Shown here: positions 45,976 to 56,961 of the stretch, piece by piece
How positions within the stretch are numbered: position 1 is the first letter of the stretch
Layout of the letters: every line of letters begins with the position of its first letter
Notes under the pieces: model-generated
The model's input: only the letters and a program-made list of their open reading frames with translations
The model's database searches: none
What the model was told of the DNA's origin: nothing
Assembly (NCBI GenBank): GCA_933228895.1
Contig: OW121848.1
Location: 97,173,470 to 97,237,469 of the forward strand
Direction of reading: 5' to 3'
Length of the DNA: 64,000 bases
DNA from: Platycnemis pennipes
Lineage: Eukaryota; Arthropoda; Insecta; Odonata; Platycnemididae
Translations under genes and position numbers: made by a program

Positions 45976-46239
45976 GATTGGTGCCCATTATTCGGTATTT
46001 ATGCCCTTTATTTAACGTAGTTAGAAAACCATGGTGACTGCCTAGGTGAAAATACCCGTTTTCTAAATGCATTCACTTCATTTATCAACTTCCCTTACCA
46101 TAAATGGGTTACATTGGGGAGAACGTGTAACTATAGACTAATAAATAACCAACCATGTCCTTCTATCTATGGCAATGTGTCCTAACTTTTCAGATGCTTG
46201 GAGTACCTGAAAACCCAAGACTACCACTAACTTAATCAG

Positions 46240-46335
46240 TACTGGTCTGTAAAGCGCTGTGTGGCTGGGAAACCCAAACATTGCTGGTTTGAATCTCGCC
46301 TCAAGCATTGGTGCTGTGCTCGTTTTAGGATGTAG
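46240..46335 (+). repeat. tRNA-derived SINE or tRNA relic
   Basis: AAAGCGCTGTGTGGCTGGGAA is followed by a B-box-like GGTTTGAATCTCGCC. tRNA-like order, not a closed cloverleaf. Confidence 0.4.
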
Positions 46336-46339
46336 TTAG

Positions 46340-47430
46340 TTTGGAGAGTGTGATATAGCCTTAGCAGTTGGAGTACCAAAAAAGGTACTTAGGTAATTCT
46401 AGTATTCCTGAATCTAGGTCAAAGATTCATGCCTGAGGTGGTATACAAACCCTCATTCTCAGGCCCAAACTAAACGAATTGGGCTACTATTACTGGCAAA
46501 GTGCTCGAAGAATTATCATTGTCATAAATTGTGTTCAGAATGTAAAAGTCTCACCTCCATTCATATCAATTAATTTATTTCATATCATCGGTCTTATAGC
46601 AGTGACAGTGCTCTATCGCAGCTTTTTATTATGTACTCTTAATTTTGTGGCATATTTCAAAAGACCACCACCTGAGACAATTTTGTTGAGCACTAGTATT
46701 TTTAAGTGCTGTTCATACCTCTATGATATCAAGTATACATGCTGTTGGAGTAGTTGGAACTGAAGATGCCAGCATAATGGCTGAAAAAAAGTTATAACTA
46801 ATAACAGGATGCCAAGGACTACCCAAAAGTTGTTGTAGAAGCAAAACCCTTGATGATATCTCATATGATTGTGGAAGGTCCTTCAAAACAAGAAGGATAG
46901 TAATAAAGTAACCATAGTTCTGTCCCTTCCTTCCATTTTTCCCCAACATACTCTACTGCCAATTGCCCACCAAATTTAGCCTGCATTCTTGTTTATCCAG
47001 GCTTACCCAAGCTTTGATTCCATGGTTTGCGTTCAAGGAAACTTTCTTTCCCCGCCACTATACCAAAATGTGTTAGTTTTTCACTCTCTCCTACTCCACC
47101 CTCTCCATTCTTCTCATAGCCCTCCAAACACTGCCATCGACTTTTCTCAAAGACCATGATACATGCAATGCTGCTCTCCATATTAAAGTCTTAGCTTTAC
47201 AAAGACAGTCTTTGAGCCCATATCATAAACTCAGATTTATTAGCTATGACACAAATGTATGCTCAACCAAGGAGGTGGTCCTTACAATTATTGTTTTACA
47301 CATTCACTATGAATAGAATTTTTCTTTTTTCTCCTCTTGATGTTTACTCCATGCTTAGAAGACTTGCCCAGCAGCACCAAATGCTAATTAGTATCACTCC
47401 ATAATTAGCAATGCTATTCATAAATTTAGT
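46340..47430. other. Anonymous AT-rich DNA
   Basis: No recognisable gene; several small ORFs on both strands. Confidence 0.4.
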
Positions 47431-47760
47431 CATCATCATCGATCAACAATCCTCAGACTGGTTTGACGCAGCTTTCCACTCAAATCTGGTATCAGCTAAA
47501 CTCTTATTTACATATTTCTTCTTTTTCACATCCTTCACTTGTTCTATGTATCTCATATGAGGGTTTCCTTTGCCATCCTTCCTATTTACTTGTCCTTCAA
47601 TGATTGTCTTCATCAGGCCATCATGTTTCATGATGTGGCCGATTAAGTTGTCCCATTGTCTTCTTAGGGCTTACAGAAAAGACCTCTTTTCTCCCACTCT
47701 TTTTAGGACTTCCTGGTTACTCATTCAGTCAATCTATTTTAATTTCATCATTCTTCTGTC
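47430..47760 (-). pseudogene. RTE-like LINE 3' end (C-terminal RT region)
   Basis: Minus strand, with frameshifts: VTRKSLKRVGEKRSFL, DNLIGHIMKHDGLMKTIIEG, MRYIEQVKDVKKKKYVNKSL, EWKAASNQSEDC, stop. A tail with GATGATGATGA (about 47,430) follows. This is the canonical C-terminal block of RTE-type polyproteins. The insertion is 5'-truncated at about 47.76 kb. Confidence 0.75.
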
Positions 47761-47989
47761 GTCGAAATTACTAAAGTAATAATTGAAAATATATGTTATT
47801 TAAATAAGATATCATTAAAATGACCTAGGATTTATTGGTGCATACTGTCATCACCTAATGACATTCTGTCATAATGTTTAGCAGTAAACATAGAAATGAA
47901 TTGCATCAACAATAGAATTAGAAAACTGGCATAAAAATCAAGGAAATAGTTTCAGGCATAAGTTGGTGGAAATCACAAATATTCAAATA

Positions 47990-48155
47990 GAAAAAGCTCA
48001 CTCAGTAAAAATCCACTCTTTTAATTCAAATCCAAACCAGGTTTCAGCAACTCAGTGCCCTTTTAAAGAGTAAAAAAAACATTGAAAATGGCACTGAGTT
48101 GCTTAGCCCAGGTCGGTGTTGAAAAGTGTGGATTTTTACAAAATGAACTTTTTCA
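47990..48155. mobile_element. Foldback with about 70-bp inverted arms
   Basis: Left arm about 47,990-48,062 and right arm about 48,080-48,155 are inverted repeats around GCAACTCAGTGCC/GGCACTGAGTTGC, with GTAAAAATCCAC and GAAAAAG further out. The arrangement resembles the Penelope-type tails in this window, and the minus strand has GAAACC downstream of the short-stem region, but no CTGATGA core is present. Confidence 0.6.
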
Positions 48156-48159
48156 ATAT

Positions 48160-49180
48160 GACATAAAAAAAGTTTAGATTAAAGGCACATTCATTTCCTT
48201 ATCCTATTAATCATTAAATGACTCCACAATGTGGCTCCATGAACCATATCTCTAGTAAAGATTTTAATTTATTATATGTTAACTTAAGACCTCAGAGCCT
48301 CAAGTGGTGCTCATTCTCCTAGAATGCAGCTGAGTGTGCATAAGAGATGAGGGACATTATTTTTTCCTCAAAAAATTATTTAAATGAAAAAAGTCTTGGT
48401 AATTCAGTTGAATATGATCTTGAAGACATCTCCATTTTCTGAATTAATCCTATGCCCGAGTAGCACGTAAAATGAGAACAATATCTATATAATGTTACAA
48501 AATAGGTTCCTACCTTCATAGTTCTAGGAAAAACCAAAATACCTTAATTGTATTGCATAGCTATCCTCCAGATAGGTACCTATCTTAAATGCCTCCTTGT
48601 GAATATCCATAAAATATCCAAGACCTATATACACACTACACTGAAGAGTTATATTTATTACTACCCATGGTTCCCCTGATGAAAATGCCACCCTCTAACA
48701 GTTATTCATATTTTTGTTCTGCATTAAACATTGGCTTGGATTGAACTTTAGAACAGTGCGACAAAATTAAATAACTCCCTTCCTTGAAATGCATTTTAAT
48801 GTTCACTCAGCATTAAAGGGTGAATCAATGGTAAATGAGCCCTTGTTCAAATTTCAAGCAATCACACTAGAATCTGTAAACTGTCTTTGAATCTGTAAAC
48901 ACAACTTTCACTTTGACTGTATTTGTGGATATAAAGTATGCTGCCATGACAAAAATTGTTTTCTATGTTTTAGTCTTATTTCTAATCTTCCTGGAGATTC
49001 ATATCTTACCTAAGTTATTCATTATGCTCAAAGTTTATCATACTCTGAAAGTAACCATCCTCCAAAAGCATGGCTATCATAAAAGACAAATTTTTGGGAT
49101 AATATTCAGTTTGTCTGCTGATAATTTGTGGAACCTAAATTAATTCATGCTTTTTGTCCAGTTGTTACTTCCAGGAGCTG
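48160..49180. other. Anonymous AT-rich DNA
   Basis: The ORF at 48,913-49,143 is hydrophobic and AT-driven, with no domain. Confidence 0.4.
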
Positions 49181-49189
49181 CTTTATGTG

Positions 49190-49570
49190 GAGTGTTGTCA
49201 GCCGAGCTTCTGTGCCCATTGCAGGCCACATCATCAGGGATGAAAGTAGAGAGTGACTAAACTGACTCTATGACACACAGTGTTGTTTCCCCCTTACTTT
49301 TTTCCACGGCCTCACTTGGTCATTATTCATATTGTTCCCCATAAGCCCATGGCCACCAGGTCCTTTCAGGAACTTTCCCTTAGATGGCCATCATAAGTCT
49401 TCCACACAATGTTGAATTTAATGCTGTCGTCTAGGTTGAAGCTAGCTGATATTTTTTTTCTTTTTCTATTGCCTCTTGTATCATTACAGGGTAGTAGTGT
49501 GACTCCTTTGACAATACCCATGATTTTTCAGTCAACAATGGTGCACTCCTCACTCTGGAGGCTGCTTTGT
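49190..49570 (-). mobile_element. Penelope-like element fragment: C-terminal endonuclease region and 3' tail
   Basis: On the minus strand SHYYPVMIQEAIEKEKK, then after a frameshift SFNLDDSIKFNIVWKTY (49,520-49,400), matches the pattern at the end of Penelope GIY-YIG polyproteins (R/Q-EAIEI-K, FN-R/L-DDG, W-K/R-P). About 160 bp downstream the minus strand reads CTGATGATGTGGCC (from 49,237), a pairing segment GGGCAC and AGAAGC, a decayed version of the CTGATGA/stem/GAAA tail seen at 21.49 kb. The catalytic GIY-YIG part is missing or beyond recognition. Confidence 0.55.
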
Positions 49571-49574
49571 AATG

Positions 49575-50530
49575 GTGAACCCTTTTTCATTGCAATTGCA
49601 TCAGAGATCATCGTCCATTAATGGATGATCATTCCAGTACTGGATGATGGTCTTCAACATTCATTAACCCATTGGCTTAAAGAGATGTCATTTGCGGCTG
49701 GCAGAACTTGGCCTTCCGTTAAAGAGCCAGCAAATTGACGGGTCCCTTAATTTCTTTATTATAATCTTTTCATCATTCATAGATTTTTCACATTGTGAAA
49801 ATTATGTCATTCATGAATATTAATATTCTCTTAATGCAAAAAAAATCCATGATAAGGGCTGTAATTTTTTTAAAAATCTATTCAAAATAATTACAAAATA
49901 TGATTTCAATAAAAAAATAGTGAAATATGTGGCAAAAAAGGAATAAAAAATACTAAGCCAATGAGTTATCCCATTCAAGTAAGGAGCTGGTGATTCACTG
50001 GCAGTTCTCATTTGGCCCTTGAGTAAGCAACCAGTGGATTAACATCCGATACAGTATTCACTTTAAAGTTTGAAACATGATGCAATGGTAATCGGGAGAC
50101 TTTTTTTATTTATCATGACAGCAATGGGAGAGACTACTGTATTTATTTAAAATAAAATACAAATAATAATTAATGAATAATTATTAGTAATCTTTCTCTA
50201 TATTTATGAGATTAATGAAAATAAATAGCTATTCTGGGACAATTAACCAAGAATGATGAAAATGAAGAAAAAAAATGATAGCAAATGCACATAGACTGAA
50301 AGGCAAACTATCCATGTTGGCCAATATAAACTCTTCCTTAGGAGCATGAAATTTTATTTGCTATCTCCATCTGCAAAGGATGGAAATGGTCCTTCGCCGA
50401 TGGTATACATTTCGTTTTTGGAAGCTTTATTGATATTATATTTCTTTAAGCATCTTAAGTATAAACATTCTTTCTGAATATAATACATCTACCACTAATG
50501 ATTATGAGAAATCCTTATAATTTGATTTTC
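49575..50530. other. Anonymous AT-rich DNA
   Basis: No recognised feature before the left end of the 5.7-kb element. Confidence 0.4.
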
Positions 50531-50699
50531 AAGCCATTGGAGTATTTGAATTCTGCTGCCCTGGCGAAAATATTTTGGAGGGAACCGTATACGAACCGTC
50601 AACGAAGCGGAAATTGAACCGTACACGAAGCGAATCAGAATGTGAACGAACCGTAACCAAACGTCTCCGAAGCGAATTGAAACGTAAAATGAGACAAGG

Positions 50700-52290
50700 A
50701 AGCGTACAAACGAAGCGTTCACGGGCCGGAATAGTAGCGGACGGAAGCGCTCCCGAGCCGGAAACCTAGCGTACGAAAACGTTCACGAGCCGGAATCCTA
50801 GCGTATGGAAGCGTTCACGAGCCGGAATCCTAGCGTACGAAAACGTTCACGAGCCGGAATCCTAGCGTATGGAAGCGTTCACGAGCCGGAATCCTAGCGG
50901 ACGGAAGCGATCCCGAGCCGGAAACCTAGCGTACACAAACGTTCACGAGCCGGAATCCTAGCGTATGGAAGCGTTCCCTACCGGAAACCTAGCGTATGGA
51001 AGCGTTCACGAGCCGGAAACCTAGCGTACGAAATCGTTCACGAGCCGGAATCCTAGCGTATGGAAGCGTTCTCGACCGGATACCTAGCGTATGGAAGCGT
51101 TCCCGACCGGATACCTAGCGTATGGAAGCGTTCACGAGCCGGAATCCTAGCGTATGGAAGCGTTCCCGACCGGATACCTAGCGTATGGAAGCGTTCCCTA
51201 CCGGAAACCTAGCGTATGGAAGCGTTCCCGACCGGATACCTAGCGTATGGAAGCGTTCCCGACCGGATACCTAGCGTATGGAAGCGTTCACGAGCCGGAA
51301 TCCTAGCGTATGGAAGCGTTCCCGACCGGAATCCTAGCGTATGGAAGCGTTCCCGACCGGATACCTAGCGTATGGAAGCGTTCACGAGCCGGAATCCTAG
51401 CGTATGGAAGCGTTCCCGACCGGAATCCTAGCGTATGGAAGCGTTCCCGACCGGATACCTAGCGTATGGAAGCGTTCCCGACCGGATACCTAGCGTACGA
51501 AAACGTTCCCGACCGGATACCTAGCGTATGGAAGCGTTCACGAGCCGGAATCCTAGCGTATGGAAGCGTTCCCGACCGGAATCCTAGCGTATGGAAGCGT
51601 TCCCGACCGGATACCTAGCGTATGGAAGCGTTCACGAGCCGGAATCCTAGCGTATGGAAGCGTTCCCGACCGGAATCCTAGCGTATGGAAGCGTTCCCGA
51701 CCGGATACCTAGCGTATGGAAGCGTTCACGAGCCGGAATCCTAGCGTATGGAAGCGTTCCCGACCGGAATCCTAGCGTATGGAAGCGTTCCCGACCGGAA
51801 TCCTAGCGTATGGAAGCGTTCCCGACCGGAATCATAGCGTACGAAAACGTTCACGAGCCGGAAACCCAGCGTACGAAAACGTTCACGAGCCGGAATCCTA
51901 GCGTATGGAGGCGTTCACGAACCGGAATCCTAGCGTATGGAAGCGTCCACGAGCCGGGAACCTAGCGTATGGAAGCGTTCACGAGCCAGAATCCTAGCGT
52001 ATGGAAGCGTTCACGAGCCGGAAACCTAGCGTGCGAAAACGTTCACGAGCCGGAATCCTAGCGTATGGAAGCGTTCCCGACCGGAAACCTAGCGTATGGA
52101 AGCGTCCACGAGCCGGAAACCTAGAGGACGATAACGTTCCCGAGCCGGAATCCTATGGAAGCGTTCCCGAGCCGGAATCCTATGGAAGCGTTCCCGAGCC
52201 GGAAACCTTGAGGACGATAACGTTCACGAGCCGGAATCCTAGCGTATGGAAGCGTTCCCGAGCCGGAATCCTAGCGGACGAAAACGTTCC
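50700..52290. repeat. Minisatellite of about 50 units, 31 and 32 bp
   Basis: Two main unit types alternate in blocks: a 31-bp form with GCGTTCCCGACCGGATACC and a 32-bp form with GCGTTCACGAGCCGGAATCC, both joined by TAGCGTATGGAA or TAGCGTACGAAA. Edges are more diverged (50.58-50.75 and 52.1-52.3 kb), with 26-bp shortened units near 52,150. Open frames over the array are repeats of KRSRAGIL-like peptide and are not a gene. Confidence 0.95.
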
Positions 52291-52299
52291 TAGAAAAAT

Positions 52300-53930
52300 T
52301 CCGAGTAACATTATTTAAAAAAAATACACAACAAGAAGTGGGTGAACAATTTAAACTCTTTTGCATCTATTTACCTATACATTTATTATCAGTCATTAAT
52401 TATACATTTCCAAGAGGAATCAATATTTATATTGCATCCAATGGTGACACTCCTACTCAGAAATATAGTCTTTGGCTTTTTATCTTCTCCTTAGCTCCTC
52501 CACAAAAAGGCACCTGAAAGCAGCACGAACAGAAGACTTAAATATTGAAATAACAACAGATGTTTCCATTTATTATTAAAAACAGGAAAGAACTATTAAC
52601 TGTGAAATTCAATTATTTACAGCCGCTCCTCTCAATTCAACGACCTTCCGTCAGGACATATGTCACAAAAATGATTGCCATTTGTTGATTTTTGTGACAT
52701 ATGGCACAAAAAGCATAAATGTGTATAAATACCTAAAGCACAACTATGAAAGTAAACTGAACAAATGAACTCACCCTTGCCTCCTTCGTCACTAAGATGC
52801 ACGATTCTAATTAGCATTATTTTAAGATGCTAACAATGCCATAAAAATCTCATCCGTAGTCCCGGAACCTTGCGAAGTATTAGTGACAATAGACTCATCT
52901 ACGAAAAAAACGGAACTGATAAGCAAACAATTCCTAAGAGAAATGTGTATATTTTCAATGATGCAGTGAGCGAACATTCTCTGCTCAGTAATATTATATA
53001 AACACATATTATCAGTATTCAGTTCAAAACATACCTACTAGAATGAGGATTTTCACATCAAAAAATCCATCCGTTCCTTTCGCTTCGTCGCACTTTATTT
53101 CTAATTTAATCCTGGAACGATTGCCAAAAAAATTTCATTTTTCACGGACCACACATGGCGTTGAGATGTTGAATAACTTCAACGTGAGCACAGATCACAT
53201 GCCTTTTATCAATTAACTATTTTAACCACATGAGATGGCTTTCCGCTCCACATGCAGTAGTTACCAAAACTCACGAAATGATGAACACGGAAAGAAAACA
53301 TGCCTCGGTGGTATAAAAAAAAAAAACCAAGATGGAGGTTTTCAGGTACTGAATTTAGAGTCAAGTTAGCATCTTAATTCAAAATAGGTTTGCTAAGTAC
53401 CCAGAATTATAATTTTCAACCATTTATCCTCATTTAAATATATATCAATACTTATTGTCTGCTTTATTTCCATATTTATTTACTCGTACAATTATATGAA
53501 TGAGTTTCAATCTATCAAATGCTTAAGTAGTAGGTGGTGGGAGTCCTTAGTTTATGTAACAATCCGGTGCATATTGTTGATGTTCGAATAACTAGAGCCA
53601 AGCAAATAAACTAACTACATACTACCCATTATTAACATTCATTAATTATTCAAGTCAATAATGTAAAGATTAATTACAGTATGGCCATACGTAATTTTAT
53701 TGATGCTTTAAGCGGAGTGAATATCAATTTCTACATGCGACTACAACATATTATCAGAACCTATATGTATTATGTCAACAAAGTCAGTAACAACCTTTGG
53801 TGAAGATTAATGCCGACTATGGCGATTGGCTTGTGGATATGAACTATTAAGAATATATTGACGTACAAATTCGTAAATGAAAAATATGAATAATAAGAAT
53901 TAAAGATTTATGAAAACGTACGGTATTTCA
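52300..53930. other. Unique AT-rich core of the 5.7-kb element
   Basis: No transposase motif found. A minus-strand open frame at 53,007-52,822, ending SQGSGTTDEIFMALLAS, has some coding character but no recognised family; it could be a relic exon of a carried gene. Confidence 0.35.
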
Positions 53931-53936
53931 AAAATC

Positions 53937-56215
53937 AAAGAACGGTTCACGAAGCGGCAGGTAGCGGAGAGGACCGCTTCCGTACGTTTCGTGCACGGTA
54001 CTTAAACAATCAAAGAACGGTAGGCCCACGGAGCGAAAGGAAGCGGAGAGGACCGCTTCCGTACGTTTCGTGTACGCTATTTCTACGGACAAAGAACGGT
54101 AGGCCCACGGAGCGAAAGGAAGCGGAGAGGACCGCTTCCGTACGTTTCGTGTACGCTATTTCTACGGACAAAGAACGGTAGGCCCACGGAGCGAAAGGAA
54201 GCGGAGAGGACCGCTTCCGTACGTTTCGTGTACGCTATTTCTACGGACAAAGAACGGTAGGCCCACGGAGCGAAAGGAAGCGGAGAGGACCGCTTCCGTA
54301 CGTTTCGTGTACGCTATTTCTACGGACAAAGAACGGTAGGCCCACGGAGCGAAAGGAAGCGGAGAGGACCGCTTCCGTACGTTTCGTGCACGGTACTTCA
54401 ACAATCAAAGAACGGTAGGCCCACGGAGCGTAAGGAAGCGGAGAGGACCGCTTCCGTACGTTTCGTGCACGGTACTTCAACAATCAAAGACCGGTAGGCC
54501 CACGGAGCGAAAGGAAGCGGAGAGGACCGCTTCCGTACGTTTCGTGTACGCTATTTCTACGGACAAAGAACGGTAGGCACACGAAGCGAAAGGAAGCGGA
54601 GAGGACCGCTTCCGTACGTTTCGTGTACGCTATTTCTACGGACAAAGAACGGTAGGCCCACGGAGCGAAAGGAAGCGGAGAGGACCGCTTCCGTACGTTT
54701 CGTGTACGCTATTTCTACGGACAAAGAACGGTAGAGAGGACCGCTTCCGTACGTTTCGTGTACGCTATTTCTACGGACAAAGAACGGTAGGCCCACGGAG
54801 CGAAAGGAAGCGGAGAGGACCGCTTCCGTACGTTTCGTGTACGCTATTTCTACGGACAAAGAACGGTAGGCCCACGGAGCGAAAGGAAGCGGAGAGGACC
54901 GCTTCCGTACGTTTCGTGTACGCTATTTCTACGGACAAAGAACGGTAGGCCCACGGAGCGAAAGGAAGCGGAGAGGACCGCTTCCGTACGTTTCGTGTAC
55001 GCTATTTCTACGGACAAAGAACGGTAGGCCCACGGAGCGAAAGGAAGCGGAGAGGACCGCTTCCGTACGTTTCGTGTACGCTATTTCTACGGACAAAGAA
55101 CGGTAGGCCCACGGAGCGAAAGGAAGCGGAGAGGACCGCTTCCGTACGTTTCGTGTACGCTATTTCTACGGACAAAGAACGGTAGGCCCACGGAGCGAAA
55201 GGAAGCGGAGAGGACCGCTTCCGTACGTTTCGTGTACGCTATTTCTACGGACAAAGAACGGTAGGCCCACGGAGCGAAAGGAAGCGGAGAGGACCGCTTC
55301 CGTACGTTTCGTGTACGCTATTTCTACGGACAAAGAACGGTAGGCCCACGGAGCGAAAGGAAGCGGAGAGGACCGCTTCCGTACGTTTCGTGTACGGTAT
55401 TTCTACGGACAAAGAACGGTAGGCCCACGGAGCGAAAGGAAGCGGAGAGGACCGCTTCCGTACGTTTCGTGTACGCTATTTCTACGGACAAAGAACGGTA
55501 GGCCCACGGAGCGAAAGGAAGCGGAGAGGACCGCTTCCGTACGTTTCGTGTACGCTATTTCTACGGACAAAGAACGGTAGGCACACGAAGCGAAAGGAAG
55601 CGGAGAGGACCGCTTCCGTACGTTTCGTGTACGCTATTTCTACGGACAAAGAACGGTAGGCCCACGGAGCGAAAGGAAGCGGAGAGGACCGCTTCCGTAC
55701 GTTTCGTGTACGCTATTTCTACGGACAAAGAACGGTAGGCCCACGGAGCGAAAGGAAGCGGAGAGGACCGCTTCCGTACGTTTCGTGTACGCTATTTCTA
55801 CGGACAAAGAACGGTAGGCCCACGGAGCGAAAGGAAGCGGAGAGGACCGCTTCCGTACGTTTCGTGTACGCTATTTCTACGGACAAAGAACGGTAGGCCC
55901 ACGGAGCGAAAGGAAGCGGAGAGGACCGCTTCAGTACGTTTCGTGTACGCTATTTCTACGGACAAAGAACGGTAGGCCCACGGAGCGAAAGGAAGCGGAG
56001 AGGACCGCTTCAGTACGTTTCGTGTACGCTATTTCTACGGACAAAGAACGGTAGGCCCACGGAACGAAAGGAAGCGGAGAGGACCGCTTCCGTACGTTTC
56101 GTGTACGCTATTTCAACAGAGAAAGAACGGTACACGAAGCGGCAAGAAGCGGTAGCGGAGTGGACCGCTTCCGTACGTTTCGTGTACGCTATTTCAACCG
56201 TCAAAGAACCGTACA
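53937..56215. repeat. 79-bp satellite array, 27 units plus diverged edges
   Basis: Counting from GGCCCACGG, units start at 54,023 and every 79 bp until 54,734, where one unit has a 23-bp deletion (56 bp), then again every 79 bp from 54,790 to 56,132. That makes 27 units without any other indel. Each unit contains inverted repeats GGAAGCGG/CCGCTTCC with a 6-nt spacer and CGTACG/TGTACG around TTTCG. Diverged partial units flank both sides (53,937-54,022 and 56,133-56,215). Minus-strand ORFs across it are an artefact. Confidence 0.95.
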
Positions 56216-56410
56216 CCACACGTTGATTCGCTTCCTAAAGCGAATCACCGCTTCGTATACCCTTCGTGACCGGTAAAGGAAGCGGAACATTTTCGCCAGG
56301 GTGCTAAGAGCAATCAGGAAGTTCCAACCATTGTGGTGCTGCAATCTCTTTTAAAAAGAAAACTGAATAGGAACCAGGAACAGAAAGAAATCATAAACAT
56401 GAATTTTCAG

Positions 56411-56690
56411 GTAAACAATTTTATTTTAATTTCATCAATTTTATTTGGAACAGAAATTTTAAATAGGAGGCAATATTTGTGATACTCTCACATCTCATTG
56501 CATATGGAACTTTGCCTAACGAAGAGAGTCGGCTATTAATGATCCTTTATAATGATCTAAATCTCTTACTTCTTAGACTGAAAACCTTTTATGGCTTTTG
56601 TAAATTCGAAGAATGATTCCACAAATATTTCTATTATTAAAGAATAAAATAATTGTTTTATGCTTTATGACCAGTAGAAATGCTTGTATT
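56411..56690. other. AT-rich spacer before Copia 2
   Basis: Nothing recognised between the putative splice donor and the Copia LTR. Confidence 0.4.
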
Positions 56691-56832
56691 TGTTGAATAT
56701 TGTGTGATACATACTGTATCTTAGGAACATAATATGTTGATTTGTTACTTGGTGCTTATTGAGAATAACTGTCTTGTGTGATGTGTGGTTCTAATTAAGA
56801 AAGTGCATTAAAGAATTAACAAAAGTTCAACA
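56691..56832 (+). repeat. Copia 2 5' LTR (start uncertain)
   Basis: The end AACA at 56,832 is fixed by the adjoining primer site. TGTTGAATATTG at 56,691 is the most LTR-like start, giving 142 bp. This cannot be confirmed without the 3' LTR. Confidence 0.55.
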
Positions 56833-56846
56833 GGTTATGGGCCCAG
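56833..56846 (+). promoter_or_regulatory. Copia 2 primer-binding site (initiator tRNA-Met)
   Basis: GGTTATGGGCCCAG immediately after the LTR, identical to the sites at 33,175 and 58,893. Confidence 0.85.
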
Positions 56847-56961
56847 GCACCTATTTCCACCGAACAATTAGATTCTGCTGAAAACGTAAAGAAAAAAAGT
56901 TTGGCGTTAAAAAAAAAAAAAAAAACTAAAAAGAAGATAAGAAATAACGCACTCGGCAACA

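Larger units (their letters stand above)
50559..56301. mobile_element. 5.74-kb non-autonomous element with short TIRs and two large subterminal repeat arrays
   Basis: The left end CCCTGGCGAAAATATT (50,559-50,574) is the inverse of the right end AAC-ATTTTCGCCAGGG (to 56,301), with one mismatch over about 16 bp. Flanks are TGCTG and TGCTA, compatible with a 4- or 5-bp target duplication. Inside are a 31/32-bp array on the left, 1.6 kb of AT-rich unique DNA, and a 79-bp array on the right. Words such as ACCGTACACGAAGCG, GAAGCGAATCA and TAGCGTAC occur on the plus strand of the left part and the minus strand of the right part, so the two ends are related inverted subterminal regions. No transposase is visible. 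Superfamily not assigned. Confidence 0.65.
50534..56410 (+). other. Possible host exon split by the 5.7-kb element
   Basis: The bases just before (50,534-50,558) and just after (56,302-56,410) the element read as one open frame: PLEYLNSA on the left, then KSNQEVPTIVVLQSLLKRKL on the right, ending at CAG followed by GTAAAC, a plausible donor. TTTTCAAG before 50,534 could be an acceptor. No protein family recognised, so this may be chance or part of an older repeat. Confidence 0.25.

Noticed and set aside
52001..52318. 105-residue plus-strand ORF with repeated KRSRAGIL/VPEPES motifs
   Set aside because: Lies wholly in the 31/32-bp array and its periphery. Repeat peptides arise from the tandem DNA.
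53937..56215. CRISPR-like regular array
   Set aside because: Units are directly adjacent and homogeneous with no unique spacers, in a eukaryotic genome. It is a satellite.
54162..56219. Minus-strand ORFs reading FRSVGLPFFVRRNSVHETYG in series
   Set aside because: Translation of the 79-bp satellite; 79 is not a multiple of 3, so frames cycle. Not a gene.
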